Shown: positions 1-8,347 of the stretch, piece after piece
How the letters are laid out: each line of letters begins with the position of its first letter
Position numbering within the stretch: position 1 is the first letter of the stretch
Assembly (NCBI GenBank): GCA_964425255.1
Contig: CAYRMV010000017.1
Location: forward strand, 1 to 37,949
Direction of reading: 5' to 3'
DNA length: 37,949 bases
From: CAYRMV01 sp964425255
GTDB lineage: Bacteria; Bacteroidota; Bacteroidia; Flavobacteriales_D; Crocinitomicaceae
Notes under the pieces: model-generated
Seen by the model: the letters and a program-made list of their open reading frames with translations, nothing else
What the model was told of the DNA's origin: nothing
The model's database searches: none
Made by a program: the position numbers and the translations under genes

Positions 1-708
1 GCTGACAGAAACGTCAGCATAAGTCGACGCCACTTTTTCAAATCCCGTCATGGTTACATGTACGGGATTTTTTGTTTTTAGCACATTCTGTTTGTATTTA
101 TAATTTGGGGTGGGAGAGCCCTGACGAAGCAAAGCTTGTCAGGATGCTGACAGAAACGTCAGCATAAGTCGATGCCACTTTTTTAAAATCCCGTCATGGT
201 TACATGTACGGGATTTTTTGTTTTTAGCACATTCTGTTTGTATTTATAATTTGGGGTGGGAGAGCCCTGACGAAGCAAAGCTTGTCAGGATGCTGACAGA
301 AACGTCAGCATAAGTCGATGCCACTTTTTTAAAATCCCGTCATGGTTACATGTACGGGATTTTTTGTTTTTAGCAAATTCTATTTGTATTTATCAATTTG
401 GGGTGGGAGAGCCCTGACGAAGCTATGCTTGTCAGGATGCTGACAGAAACGTCAGCATAAGTCGACGCCACTTTTTAAAATCCCGTCATGGTTACATGTA
501 CGGGATTTTTTGTTTTTAGCACATTCTGTTTGTATTTATAATTTGGGGTGGGAGAGCCCTGACGAAGCAAAGCTTGTCAGGATGCTGACAGAAACGTCAG
601 CATAAGTCGACGCCACTTTTTCAAATCCCGTAATGGTTACATGTACGGGATTTTTTGTTTTTAGCAAATTCTGTTTGTATTTATAATTTGGGGAGGGAGA
701 ACCTTGAC
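1..708. repeat. Tandem array of ~4.9 copies of a 145-147 bp noncoding unit
   Basis: Units begin at 1, 146, 292, 439 and 584; the last decays after about 708. Copies differ at only a few positions. Each unit carries three inverted repeats: ATGCTGAC/GTCAGCAT around a 6-base loop, a CCCGT/ACGGG hairpin followed by a T run (terminator-like), and CCTGACgAAGC/GCTTGTCAGG around a 3-base loop. The pentamer CTGAC and its complement GTCAG alternate four times per unit, so the second and third hairpins can also form a competing TGTCAG/CTGACA stem. The array may extend beyond the left edge. No convincing reading frame crosses it. Function unknown: an amplified terminator, a structured RNA or a protein-binding array are all possible. 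Confidence 0.93.
40..79 (+). terminator. Rho-independent-like terminator, recurring in each repeat unit
   Basis: AAATCCCGT pairs with ACGGGATTT; after a one-base bulge the stem continues with CATG/CATG around a GTTA loop, and the right arm runs into TTTTTTGTTTTT. The same structure begins at 186, 332, 478 and 623. In the last copy a C-to-A change in the left arm can be accommodated by shifting the bulged base. It would end a transcript entering from the left of the window. Confidence 0.65.
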
Positions 709-833
709 TTTTAGAACATAGATTATTCGGGTAATTTTTCAATTAATTGAGAGTTTAAGTTTACAAGAGTATCCGATTTTTCTTCATGTTTGTTTTATCT
801 TTTTTCGTATTTTCAGCATTCAAAACTAGAACT

Positions 834-3236
834 ATGAAAAATTATTTATTGTTAACTTTTTTATTTTCGATTTTATCTCCCATTTATTCTCAACAAAAAA
901 GTTCTTCTCAAAATTCAATCTCCTATTTTGAAGGCGAATTTCTTGTTCAGTTAAAAAACGGAGAAAATATTGATCAATTAATTAAATCTCTACCATCTGA
1001 TTATGAGACAAAATTAATTAGAGAGGTCTCAGCGCCTATGCGAATCTGGTTGGTATCTTTTGATTATTCAAAAATAAATCATTCCGATTTTATGCGGTTG
1101 TTGTGGCAAAACAATGCTGTATCTCAAGTAGATTATAACCACAAAATCTTTTTAAGAGAAACAACTCCAAATGACGCTCAATTTTCTCAGCAATGGCACC
1201 ATGTAAATACGGGTCAAACGGGTGGTACTGTGGATGCAGATATAGATTCTGATTTAGCTTGGGATATAACAACAGGCGGGACGTCAGCATCAGGTGATGA
1301 TATTGTTGTTTGTGTGATTGAAAGTGCAAATTTAGCACATGTTGATTTAGTTGATAATCGTTGGATAAACCAAGCTGAAATCGATGGTAATGGAATAGAT
1401 GATGACGGAAATGGATATGTTGATGATTATTTCGGGTGGAATGTACAATCCAATGATGACAATATTGGTACTGGCGGTCATGGAACCAATTGTGCTGGTA
1501 TGATTGGTGCTCAAGGAAATAATTCAACTGGGGTAGCCGGTGTAAATTGGGATGTTAAAATTATGGTGGTCGCAGGTTACAATGTAAATTCTCAAGCAAA
1601 TATTATTTCTAATTATACCTATCCTTTGATCATGCGTCAAAGATGGAATAATTCCAACGGTACGGAAGGAGCTTTTGTCGTTGCTACAAGTGCTTCATGG
1701 GGAATTGATAATGCAAATGCTGCTAATTATCCATTGTGGTGTGCCATGTATGATACTTTAGGAAAATATGGGATTTTAAATGTTGGTGCAACAACAAACA
1801 ACACATCGAATGTAGATTCCAACGGTGATATGCCAACAACATGTTCAAGTCCCTACATGATTGGAGTTGGAAGAACTGATCACAACGATCAAACAGCTGG
1901 TGGATTTGGTGTTATTCATGTCGATTTAGGTGCACCTGGAATAAATGTTCGTACAACATCTGGATCAAATCAATATACTACAACAACTGGTACTTCTTTT
2001 TCTTGTCCATTAACTGCTGGAGCGATCGGACTGGCTTATGCAATTCCTTGTCAAGACTTTATGGATTTTGTTAAATCTGATCCGCAAGGTGCAGCAGATC
2101 TAGTTCTTCAAGCTTTGTATGATGGTACAGATGTTAAAAGTCAATTTGCTACCAAATTTGCAACAAGTGGAAGACTAAATGTAAAAAATACTTTAGATAT
2201 TTTAATGGCTGGAATTTGTACAGGTTCAATCTGTTTGGCGCCATCAGGCAGTTCGGCTAGTTTAATTACAGAAAATGGAGCTACGATAACATGGAATTCT
2301 TTCAGTCAAGCTGCTAGTTATCAATTTTATTATCGTCCAGTTGGAACGAATATTTGGTCTGATGTTTCTGTTTCTTCAACCAGTTACGAATTGTCAGATT
2401 TATTACCATGTACAGATTATGAATTTTATTTGGAATCCATTTGCGCTGATGGAACGAGTAATCCAACTTCAGTTTCTACGTTTAGAACGAAAGGTTGTGG
2501 TAATTGTATCGAGTTAGCTTATTGTAGTTCAGCTGCAACGGATGCATCCGATGAATGGATTTCAAGTGTTACGATAGGTTCTATCACAAATAATTCTGGA
2601 ACGAATAGCGGGTTTGGTGATTTTACAGGTCAAGATTTATTTTCGTTTCAACAAGGTGTATCTTATCCGTTGACGATTACTCCTGGTTTCTCAGGTACAA
2701 GTTACAATGAATTATCCCGAATTTGGATTGATTTGAATCAAGATGGAATTTTTTCTAGTTCTGAATTACTATTTAATCAAGGTACTGCAAGTTCAACGGC
2801 TGCTGTAGGAACATTAATTGTACCAGCTACTGCTTTGGTAGGTACAACACGTATGCGTATTCAGATGGCATATCAAGGTACAGGACAGAATACGCCACCT
2901 CAAGTTTGCGGATCATTCACGTATGGTGAAGTTGAAGATTATTGTGTGAAGATTTCACCAGAAAGCGGTGTCGGTTTATCAGAAATTGTAGCGAATTCAA
3001 GTTGGACTATTTATCCTATACCAGCTGAAAATCAACTTACATTATTTTTAGAATCAACGAATTTAGAAAATCTAAGTTTAGATATTACGGATGTTACTGG
3101 TAAACTAGTTAAAAACCAAGTAGTTCAATCTGGAGAAAATATCATTTCGATTACTGATTTATCGAGCGGTATTTATCAATTTATTTTAACAACAACACAA
3201 GGTCAAAGAATGATTAAAAAAGTGGTAGTTCAGTAA
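834..3236 (+). CDS. Secreted subtilisin-like (S8) serine protease with Fn3, GEVEDY and T9SS sorting domains
   Basis: An 800-residue exported protease. I chose the ATG at 834 over one at 786 because it directly opens a signal peptide (MKNYLLLTFLFSILSPIYSQ). Order of parts: signal peptide 1-20; N-terminal prodomain-like stretch to about 125; S8 catalytic domain about 130-460; fibronectin type III domain about 466-560; GEVEDY domain ending in the literal GEVEDY at 698-703; and a C-terminal Por-type sorting tail from about 722 (YPIPAENQL, GKLV, SGIYQF), which in this phylum directs secretion and surface attachment by T9SS. His216 (GGHGTNCAG) and Ser388 (GTSFSCP) of the catalytic triad are present. 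The position normally held by the catalytic Asp reads VVCVIES, i.e. Glu163. Followed by its own terminator, so apparently monocistronic. Family assignment is firm; activity is uncertain because of Glu163. Confidence 0.9.
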   Translation: MKNYLLLTFLFSILSPIYSQQKSSSQNSISYFEGEFLVQLKNGENIDQLIKSLPSDYETKLIREVSAPMRIWLVSFDYSKINHSDFMRLLWQNNAVSQVDYNHKIFLRETTPNDAQFSQQWHHVNTGQTGGTVDADIDSDLAWDITTGGTSASGDDIVVCVIESANLAHVDLVDNRWINQAEIDGNGIDDDGNGYVDDYFGWNVQSNDDNIGTGGHGTNCAGMIGAQGNNSTGVAGVNWDVKIMVVAGYNVNSQANIISNYTYPLIMRQRWNNSNGTEGAFVVATSASWGIDNANAANYPLWCAMYDTLGKYGILNVGATTNNTSNVDSNGDMPTTCSSPYMIGVGRTDHNDQTAGGFGVIHVDLGAPGINVRTTSGSNQYTTTTGTSFSCPLTAGAIGLAYAIPCQDFMDFVKSDPQGAADLVLQALYDGTDVKSQFATKFATSGRLNVKNTLDILMAGICTGSICLAPSGSSASLITENGATITWNSFSQAASYQFYYRPVGTNIWSDVSVSSTSYELSDLLPCTDYEFYLESICADGTSNPTSVSTFRTKGCGNCIELAYCSSAATDASDEWISSVTIGSITNNSGTNSGFGDFTGQDLFSFQQGVSYPLTITPGFSGTSYNELSRIWIDLNQDGIFSSSELLFNQGTASSTAAVGTLIVPATALVGTTRMRIQMAYQGTGQNTPPQVCGSFTYGEVEDYCVKISPESGVGLSEIVANSSWTIYPIPAENQLTLFLESTNLENLSLDITDVTGKLVKNQVVQSGENIISITDLSSGIYQFILTTTQGQRMIKKVVVQ

Positions 3237-3260
3237 TTTATTCTAATCGATACAAAATTT

Positions 3261-3291
3261 AAGTTCCTTCAAAATATGAGGGAACTTTTTT
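3261..3291 (+). terminator. Rho-independent terminator of the protease gene
   Basis: AAGTTCCTTC pairs with GAGGGAACTT (10 pairs, one G-U) around a 7-base loop and is followed by a T run. It lies 25 bases after the protease stop codon. Confidence 0.85.
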
Positions 3292-3369
3292 ATTTGTTGA
3301 ATTTTAAGGTGAAAAAGATATTTTTTATTCAATGTAGTTCGATAATTCGTAGATTCCGATAGAAAATTG

Positions 3370-3377
3370 TACTTTCG
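3370..3377 (+). promoter_or_regulatory. Possible -7 box upstream of the glycosyltransferase gene
   Basis: TACTTTCG matches the Bacteroidota -7 consensus TAnnTTTG at all but one fixed position and sits 29 bases before the ATG at 3407. I see no good TTTG/TTG -33 box at the usual distance, so this is weak. Confidence 0.35.
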
Positions 3378-3406
3378 TAGCTTCAAATTAAGTTATTATA
3401 ACATTT

Positions 3407-5263
3407 ATGACAAGGATTTTTCTTGTAATTTCTTTAGTGTTGAGCATGGTTTCCTTGCAAGCACAAGAATTAGTTAGTGTGAAAGGACATGTTTCTGATC
3501 AACGAACAAAAAGAGACGTCGAAGAATTAAAAATTCAAGTGACGCATTTAGAATCAAAAAAGAAATTTGTTGCTGAAACAGATGACGATGGAAATTTTAT
3601 TATTTCTAAAATCCCAGCAGGTAAATATCAATTACTTGTTTCTGATAAAGATTATGAAAAAAAATCGTTTGAATTTGAAGTTACTCCTACACATCAACCC
3701 AACTTAAATTTCGATGCAAATCTGAAAGTGACATGGATGTTTAACTGGGGCGATTACAAAGGTAAAGAACACTATTGGTCACACATGACAGCTCGAATCA
3801 TTTTGATCATTTATGGAGCTTGTTTGATTTTGGTTTTCTTCTACAGTGTTTTGCAGTTATCATTAGCAATTGCATACGCTAGAAATAGAAAGAAAGTAAA
3901 AGCAGAAATTCCACCGGTGTTTGATCCAGAAAAAGCACCTAAAGTGACTGTTCAACTACCGATGTTTAATGAACTTTATGTGGCTGAACGCATCATCGAA
4001 AAGTGTGCAGAATTTGATTATCCAGCAGACAAGCTAGAAATCCAAGTATTGGATGATTCAACGGATGAAACAGTGGATGTGATCGCTAAAAAAGTGGCAG
4101 AAGTGGCTGCTCGAGGTATAAATATCAAACATATTCACCGAGTTGACAGAACAGGTTATAAAGCTGGAGCTTTGGATGCAGCGATGAATCAAGTTGAAGG
4201 GGAGTTTATTGTTATTTTCGACTCTGATTTTGTTCCAGAGCCTGATTTCTTGAAAAGAACAGTTCCATATTTTGAAGATGATCAAGTGGGTGTAGTTCAA
4301 ACGCGTTGGGGACATTTGAATAAAACATATTCGATTTTAACGGAGTTACAAGCCTTTGGTTTGAATGGACACTTTGCCGTTGAACAAGGAGGACGAAATG
4401 CTTCAGGTCATTTTATCAATTTCAACGGTACTGGCGGTATTTGGCGCAAAGCGTGTATCGAAAGTGCAGGGGGATGGGAACATGATACGTTAACAGAAGA
4501 TTTAGATTTAAGTTACCGCGCTCAACTTCGTGGTTGGAAATTTAAATATTTGGAAAACGTTGTTGCTCCAGCAGAATTACCTATCACGATGTCTGCTTTA
4601 AAAAATCAACAACACCGTTGGATGAAAGGCGGGGCAGAGTGCTTCCGTAAAATGGCTTGGACGATTTTGACGTTTAAAAATGTGAAGTTGTCGGATCGAA
4701 TTCATGGTTTATCCCATTTGTTCAATTCTACTGTTTTCTTCTTTATTCTTATTATGGGATTACTGAGTGTACCGGTTTTACATATAAAAGACAGTTTTTC
4801 TGATTTGAATTTCTTTATTCAATTTGGATCTTTCTTTATCATGAGTACTTTGTTCTTGATGTATTATTATTGGTTAGCATATCGCGATAAAACAGAAAAT
4901 GCGTTTAAATCATTCTTCTCATTTTTAGGTCGCTTTTTCCAATTTTTAACCGTTTCCATGGGCTTGGCTTTGAGTAATACGGTTGCTGTAATGGAAGGAT
5001 ATATGGGGATCAAAAGTTCATTTGTTCGAACACCGAAATTCAATGTTTCCAATAAACAAGATTTTAAAGGAAATAAATACGACAAAAAGAACATTTCATT
5101 GATCACAATCGGAGAAGGTTTACTGATGTTGTTGTTTGGTTTTACAGCAATTAATCGTGCAATCTATGGTGATTTAGGTATGGTTCCTTTCCATTTAATG
5201 CTTTCTTTCGGATATGGATTGGTATTCTTCTATACACTCGGTGAATTAAGAAACAAAAACTGA
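3407..5263 (+). CDS. Membrane family-2 glycosyltransferase with an N-terminal periplasmic beta-sandwich domain
   Basis: Processive-type GT2 enzyme of the CslA/cellulose-synthase-like kind, 618 residues. Catalytic signature in order: DD at 216-217 (LDDSTD), DSD at 272-274, ED at 364-365 (TEDLD) and QQHRW at 401-405, the motif that binds the acceptor chain in processive synthases. About five hydrophobic segments follow the catalytic domain. The N-terminus is unusual: a signal peptide (1-19), then about 80 residues that read like a carboxypeptidase-regulatory/Cna-B beta-sandwich (VKGHVSDQRTKRDVEELKI, DDDGNFIISKIPAGKYQL), then a membrane segment at about 127-152 leading to the cytoplasmic domain. 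Related proteins I know start near that membrane helix. The sugar donor cannot be read from sequence. Flanked by terminators on both sides, so likely a single-gene unit. Confidence 0.88.
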   Translation: MTRIFLVISLVLSMVSLQAQELVSVKGHVSDQRTKRDVEELKIQVTHLESKKKFVAETDDDGNFIISKIPAGKYQLLVSDKDYEKKSFEFEVTPTHQPNLNFDANLKVTWMFNWGDYKGKEHYWSHMTARIILIIYGACLILVFFYSVLQLSLAIAYARNRKKVKAEIPPVFDPEKAPKVTVQLPMFNELYVAERIIEKCAEFDYPADKLEIQVLDDSTDETVDVIAKKVAEVAARGINIKHIHRVDRTGYKAGALDAAMNQVEGEFIVIFDSDFVPEPDFLKRTVPYFEDDQVGVVQTRWGHLNKTYSILTELQAFGLNGHFAVEQGGRNASGHFINFNGTGGIWRKACIESAGGWEHDTLTEDLDLSYRAQLRGWKFKYLENVVAPAELPITMSALKNQQHRWMKGGAECFRKMAWTILTFKNVKLSDRIHGLSHLFNSTVFFFILIMGLLSVPVLHIKDSFSDLNFFIQFGSFFIMSTLFLMYYYWLAYRDKTENAFKSFFSFLGRFFQFLTVSMGLALSNTVAVMEGYMGIKSSFVRTPKFNVSNKQDFKGNKYDKKNISLITIGEGLLMLLFGFTAINRAIYGDLGMVPFHLMLSFGYGLVFFYTLGELRNKN

Positions 5264-5288
5264 TTGTAGGATTTTTAGAATAGAGATT

Positions 5289-5315
5289 AAAGGTGGGTTT
5301 TTACTCACCTTTTTC
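5289..5315. terminator. Bidirectional terminator between convergent genes
   Basis: AAAGGTGGGT pairs with ACTCACCTTT (10 pairs, one G-U) around TTTT, with a T run on the plus side and A's on the left. It lies between the glycosyltransferase stop and the stop of the convergent gene. Confidence 0.75.
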
Positions 5316-5318
5316 ATT

Positions 5319-5870
5319 TCACATACTTCGATAATTTAATACCCAATCCGGATTTTGGACATCTCTTAAAATTTTCCAAAAATTGGTATCGATAAAAAAA
5401 TCAAGATCGATATTCGAGATACCATAATTTTCGTACAAGTATTCTTTCTGCTTTTTTGATGGAGAAAAACCACCTGTTGCCCATCCGGTTTCTTTTCCTC
5501 TACCATCTGGATACAAAGGCCATCTCACTTTCCAAAGAGAATCTATAGAGAAACAATAAGGAACTTGAGCCAAAATCGTGTCATTTACATAGACATCACA
5601 ATCGGAGATGTCATTTTCAAGAAATAAATTTTCTTTTTTCGGATTGAAAACACTGGGCCAAAAACCAGAAGCATATTTAATAAACTCATCTTTATTAAAA
5701 TTGCGTTTGTGCGTGTAAGATCTACCATCAAATAAATAACCATAAATACTTACCAAGTTTCCATTTCCTTGCATGGAAGTTTTAATACCAAAAACAGCAC
5801 GCGATTCATAACGGCGTGTGATGGAAAGCGAACCAATCCCTAGAAGCAAGATGATAATCAACCGATTCAC
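5319..5870 (-). CDS. Hypothetical protein with an N-terminal membrane anchor or signal segment
   Basis: A 183-residue protein I do not recognise. It starts at a GTG; a TAACTTTC sequence resembling a -7 box lies just upstream and leaves little room for an earlier start. Residues 3-17 (RLIIILLLGIGSLSI) form one hydrophobic segment, and the rest is hydrophilic and rich in aromatic residues (YGYLFDGRSY, FWPSVFNPKK, WKVRWPLYPDGRGKETGW). It is transcribed alone, convergent with the glycosyltransferase and divergent from mutS2. The continuous frame and anchor support a real gene; no function can be assigned. Confidence 0.65.
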   Translation of the reverse strand: MNRLIIILLLGIGSLSITRRYESRAVFGIKTSMQGNGNLVSIYGYLFDGRSYTHKRNFNKDEFIKYASGFWPSVFNPKKENLFLENDISDCDVYVNDTILAQVPYCFSIDSLWKVRWPLYPDGRGKETGWATGGFSPSKKQKEYLYENYGISNIDLDFFIDTNFWKILRDVQNPDWVLNYRSM

Positions 5871-6093
5871 AAAGGAAAGTTACGGAAATTTTCAAAAATC
5901 CATCCATTTTCATCTCATTTTCTACTGTTGTTTAACGGATAAGCAACACTTATGCCCTTGATTTTACACGAAAAAACTGGATTTTATTCCCTGAACGTCA
6001 AGTGGAAATTTCCTCTTTTTTCCTATTAAAATACAAAGTGAAACATCAATTGCCTTGAACACTTCTTCAAAGAAGATTGTTTACTTTTACACT

Positions 6094-8220
6094 ATGAAAT
6101 TTTTCGATCAACAAACGATTCAAGACTTAGAATTTACAACCATCCGAGAATGGCTAGTGAATTACGCTATCGGACCATCCGCACAACGAAAATTGGAAGA
6201 ATTGATTCCGATGTCGAATTTTGATTTGATCAAACAAGCATTGTTGAAATTACAAGAGTTTCATTCCATTCGCATAGAAGGAGAACAATTTCCAGCGCTA
6301 GATTTTCAAGAATTAACAAAAGAAATCAAATTATTACCAGTTCAAAATGCCGTTTTAGAACAAGAAGGATTTGTTCGAATTGCACGTGCTTCTGCATTAA
6401 TCAATGCCATTGTCTATTTCTTCGATAAAAGGGAAAAAGAATATCCAAACCTTATTCATGTTGTGGAAGGTGTATATTTTACAACTGAAATAATTGATGC
6501 AATTGACAAGGTTTTTGATCGAAGAGGAAAAATTAAAGACGATGCATCACCTGCTTTGGCTGAAATTCGACAAAAAATAAATACCGTTCGGAATCAAATA
6601 AACCGAAATTTTGATAAAGAAATGCGGAAATTGGTCAAAGAAGGGATTTTGGCCGATACACGTGAAGCATTTGTGAACGAAAGACGCGTATTGACTGTTG
6701 TGTCCACACACAAACGAAAAATTAGTGGAACCGTTGTTGGCTCATCCAAAACGGGAAGCTTAACCTTCATTGAACCGCAAGTTAACATTGAACTGAACAA
6801 CGAACTCGAATTACTTATCGACGATGAGCGAAAAGAAATTTTTCGAATTCTTCAGGCATTAACGCGAGAAATTGCATTGCATGCAGAATTGATAAATAAT
6901 TACCAAAAAGTATTAGTCGAACTCGATTTTATCAATGCTAAAACCAAACTTGCTCTCGAATTGAATGCCTGTTTACCAGGGATATCCGATGAACCACGCA
7001 TCGAACTCATTGAAGCATTTCATCCCATTTTGTGGAAAAACAACAAGGCAGCAGGAAAAACAACTTTGCCTCAAAATTTGATTATGGATAAGTTCTCACG
7101 TATGTTGGTGATCTCTGGTCCAAATGCAGGAGGAAAAAGTATAACACTGAAAACCGTAGGGCTGATTCAATTGATGCTTCAATCAGGTTTACTTGTTCCT
7201 GTGAATCCGAATAGTAATTTATGCTTTTTCCAATCGGTTTTGACAGATATTGGTGACAATCAATCCATCGAAAACGAGTTGAGTACCTATTCGTATCGCT
7301 TGAAACGGATGAAACACTTTTTAGAAGTTGCCAATCGGAGAACATTATTGCTTCTCGATGAATTTGGTACTGGTTCGGATCCCGATTTAGGAGGTGCGTT
7401 GGCTGAAGTGTTTTTCGAACAATTGTATAACCGAAAATGCTTTGGTGTAATTACTACACACTACGGAAATATCAAACTAAAGGCCGATCGATTAAAAAAT
7501 GCGGTGAATGGTTGCATGTTGTTTAACACAGAAACGCTTGAGCCGTTGTATAAATTTTCGATGGGTCAACCAGGAAGTTCTTTTACGTTTGAAGTAGCCC
7601 AAATCAACGGGATACCAATTGATTTAATAGAGGAAGCCAAGACCAAATTAGACGATCATAAAGTCAATATGGACAAATTGTTGAGCGAACTACAACGGGA
7701 AAAAACGTATTTAGAAAAACTCAACAAAGAACACATCGAAGCACAACGTTTGGCTGAAAAAGCGCGAGTAGATTTTACTGATAAGCGATTGAAATTGGAG
7801 GAAAAAATAGCCAACCAAACTTCCATGATGGAAACAAATAATCGTTTTGTGATTTTGGGTAAAAAGTTTCAACAGTTTGTCGATCGATTTCAAACGAAAA
7901 CCAAAGCTAAGAATGCAAATCAACCCTTGTTGGATGAATTGAAAAAATACCTTTCGGTTGAAAAATCCAAAATCGAAGAACAAAAACGGAAAGAGGAATT
8001 GATGAAACAAATTCCAGAGAAAAAATCCAAAAAACAACGAAACGTCAAACCACAAGTTGATCCTTATCAGCGAGATAAGATTATAGTTGGTTCAACTGTG
8101 AAAATGATCGAAACCAAACAATCGGGTACTGTTGAGGAAATGTCAGGAACACAAGTAACTGTTACTTTTGGTTTTATGCGTTTGAAAGTAGAAAAAGAAA
8201 AATTGATGTGGATTAAATAA
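6094..8220 (+). CDS. mutS2: MutS2-family ATPase lacking the Smr nuclease domain
   Basis: MutS2 acts on branched DNA, suppressing recombination, and in some bacteria rescues collided ribosomes. The start is taken as the ATG at 6094: the longer frame from a TTG at 6055 runs through a likely -7 box (TACTTTTA, 6082-6089), and MKFFDQQTIQDLEF matches the family N-terminus. It has 708 residues. Walker A GPNAGGKS is at 342-349; Walker B LLLLDEFG with D422 and E423, followed by TGSDPDLGGA. A long charged coiled coil follows (about 510-640), then a short KOW-like end (IIVGSTVKMIETKQSGTVEE). The Smr endonuclease domain that ends the roughly 780-residue Gram-positive proteins is absent; the frame ends cleanly before a strong terminator. 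From memory, short MutS2 proteins are common in Flavobacteriales, so this is probably not a recent truncation. Confidence 0.93.
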   Translation: MKFFDQQTIQDLEFTTIREWLVNYAIGPSAQRKLEELIPMSNFDLIKQALLKLQEFHSIRIEGEQFPALDFQELTKEIKLLPVQNAVLEQEGFVRIARASALINAIVYFFDKREKEYPNLIHVVEGVYFTTEIIDAIDKVFDRRGKIKDDASPALAEIRQKINTVRNQINRNFDKEMRKLVKEGILADTREAFVNERRVLTVVSTHKRKISGTVVGSSKTGSLTFIEPQVNIELNNELELLIDDERKEIFRILQALTREIALHAELINNYQKVLVELDFINAKTKLALELNACLPGISDEPRIELIEAFHPILWKNNKAAGKTTLPQNLIMDKFSRMLVISGPNAGGKSITLKTVGLIQLMLQSGLLVPVNPNSNLCFFQSVLTDIGDNQSIENELSTYSYRLKRMKHFLEVANRRTLLLLDEFGTGSDPDLGGALAEVFFEQLYNRKCFGVITTHYGNIKLKADRLKNAVNGCMLFNTETLEPLYKFSMGQPGSSFTFEVAQINGIPIDLIEEAKTKLDDHKVNMDKLLSELQREKTYLEKLNKEHIEAQRLAEKARVDFTDKRLKLEEKIANQTSMMETNNRFVILGKKFQQFVDRFQTKTKAKNANQPLLDELKKYLSVEKSKIEEQKRKEELMKQIPEKKSKKQRNVKPQVDPYQRDKIIVGSTVKMIETKQSGTVEEMSGTQVTVTFGFMRLKVEKEKLMWIK

Positions 8221-8287
8221 TCCGATTTCCAAAAATTAGTAAAGCTCGATTTTAATTTAAAATTAGAATTACAATGCAATTATTTAA

Positions 8288-8325
8288 AACAAAAGTGGAC
8301 ATCCAATTAGATGTCCACTTTTGTT
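8288..8325. terminator. Strong bidirectional terminator between mutS2 and the lipoprotein gene
   Basis: A 16-pair perfect stem (AACAAAAGTGGACATC with its complement) around the loop CAATTA, with A-rich and T-rich sides, lies between two convergent stop codons. Confidence 0.88.
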
Positions 8326-8347
8326 ATTTATATTTTTTCTGATTGAT

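Noticed and set aside
1..708. CRISPR array
   Set aside because: Whole 145-bp units repeat with almost no variable spacer between them.
536..742. 68-residue minus-strand frame in the repeat array
   Set aside because: It simply crosses repeat units and hairpins and has no protein-like features.
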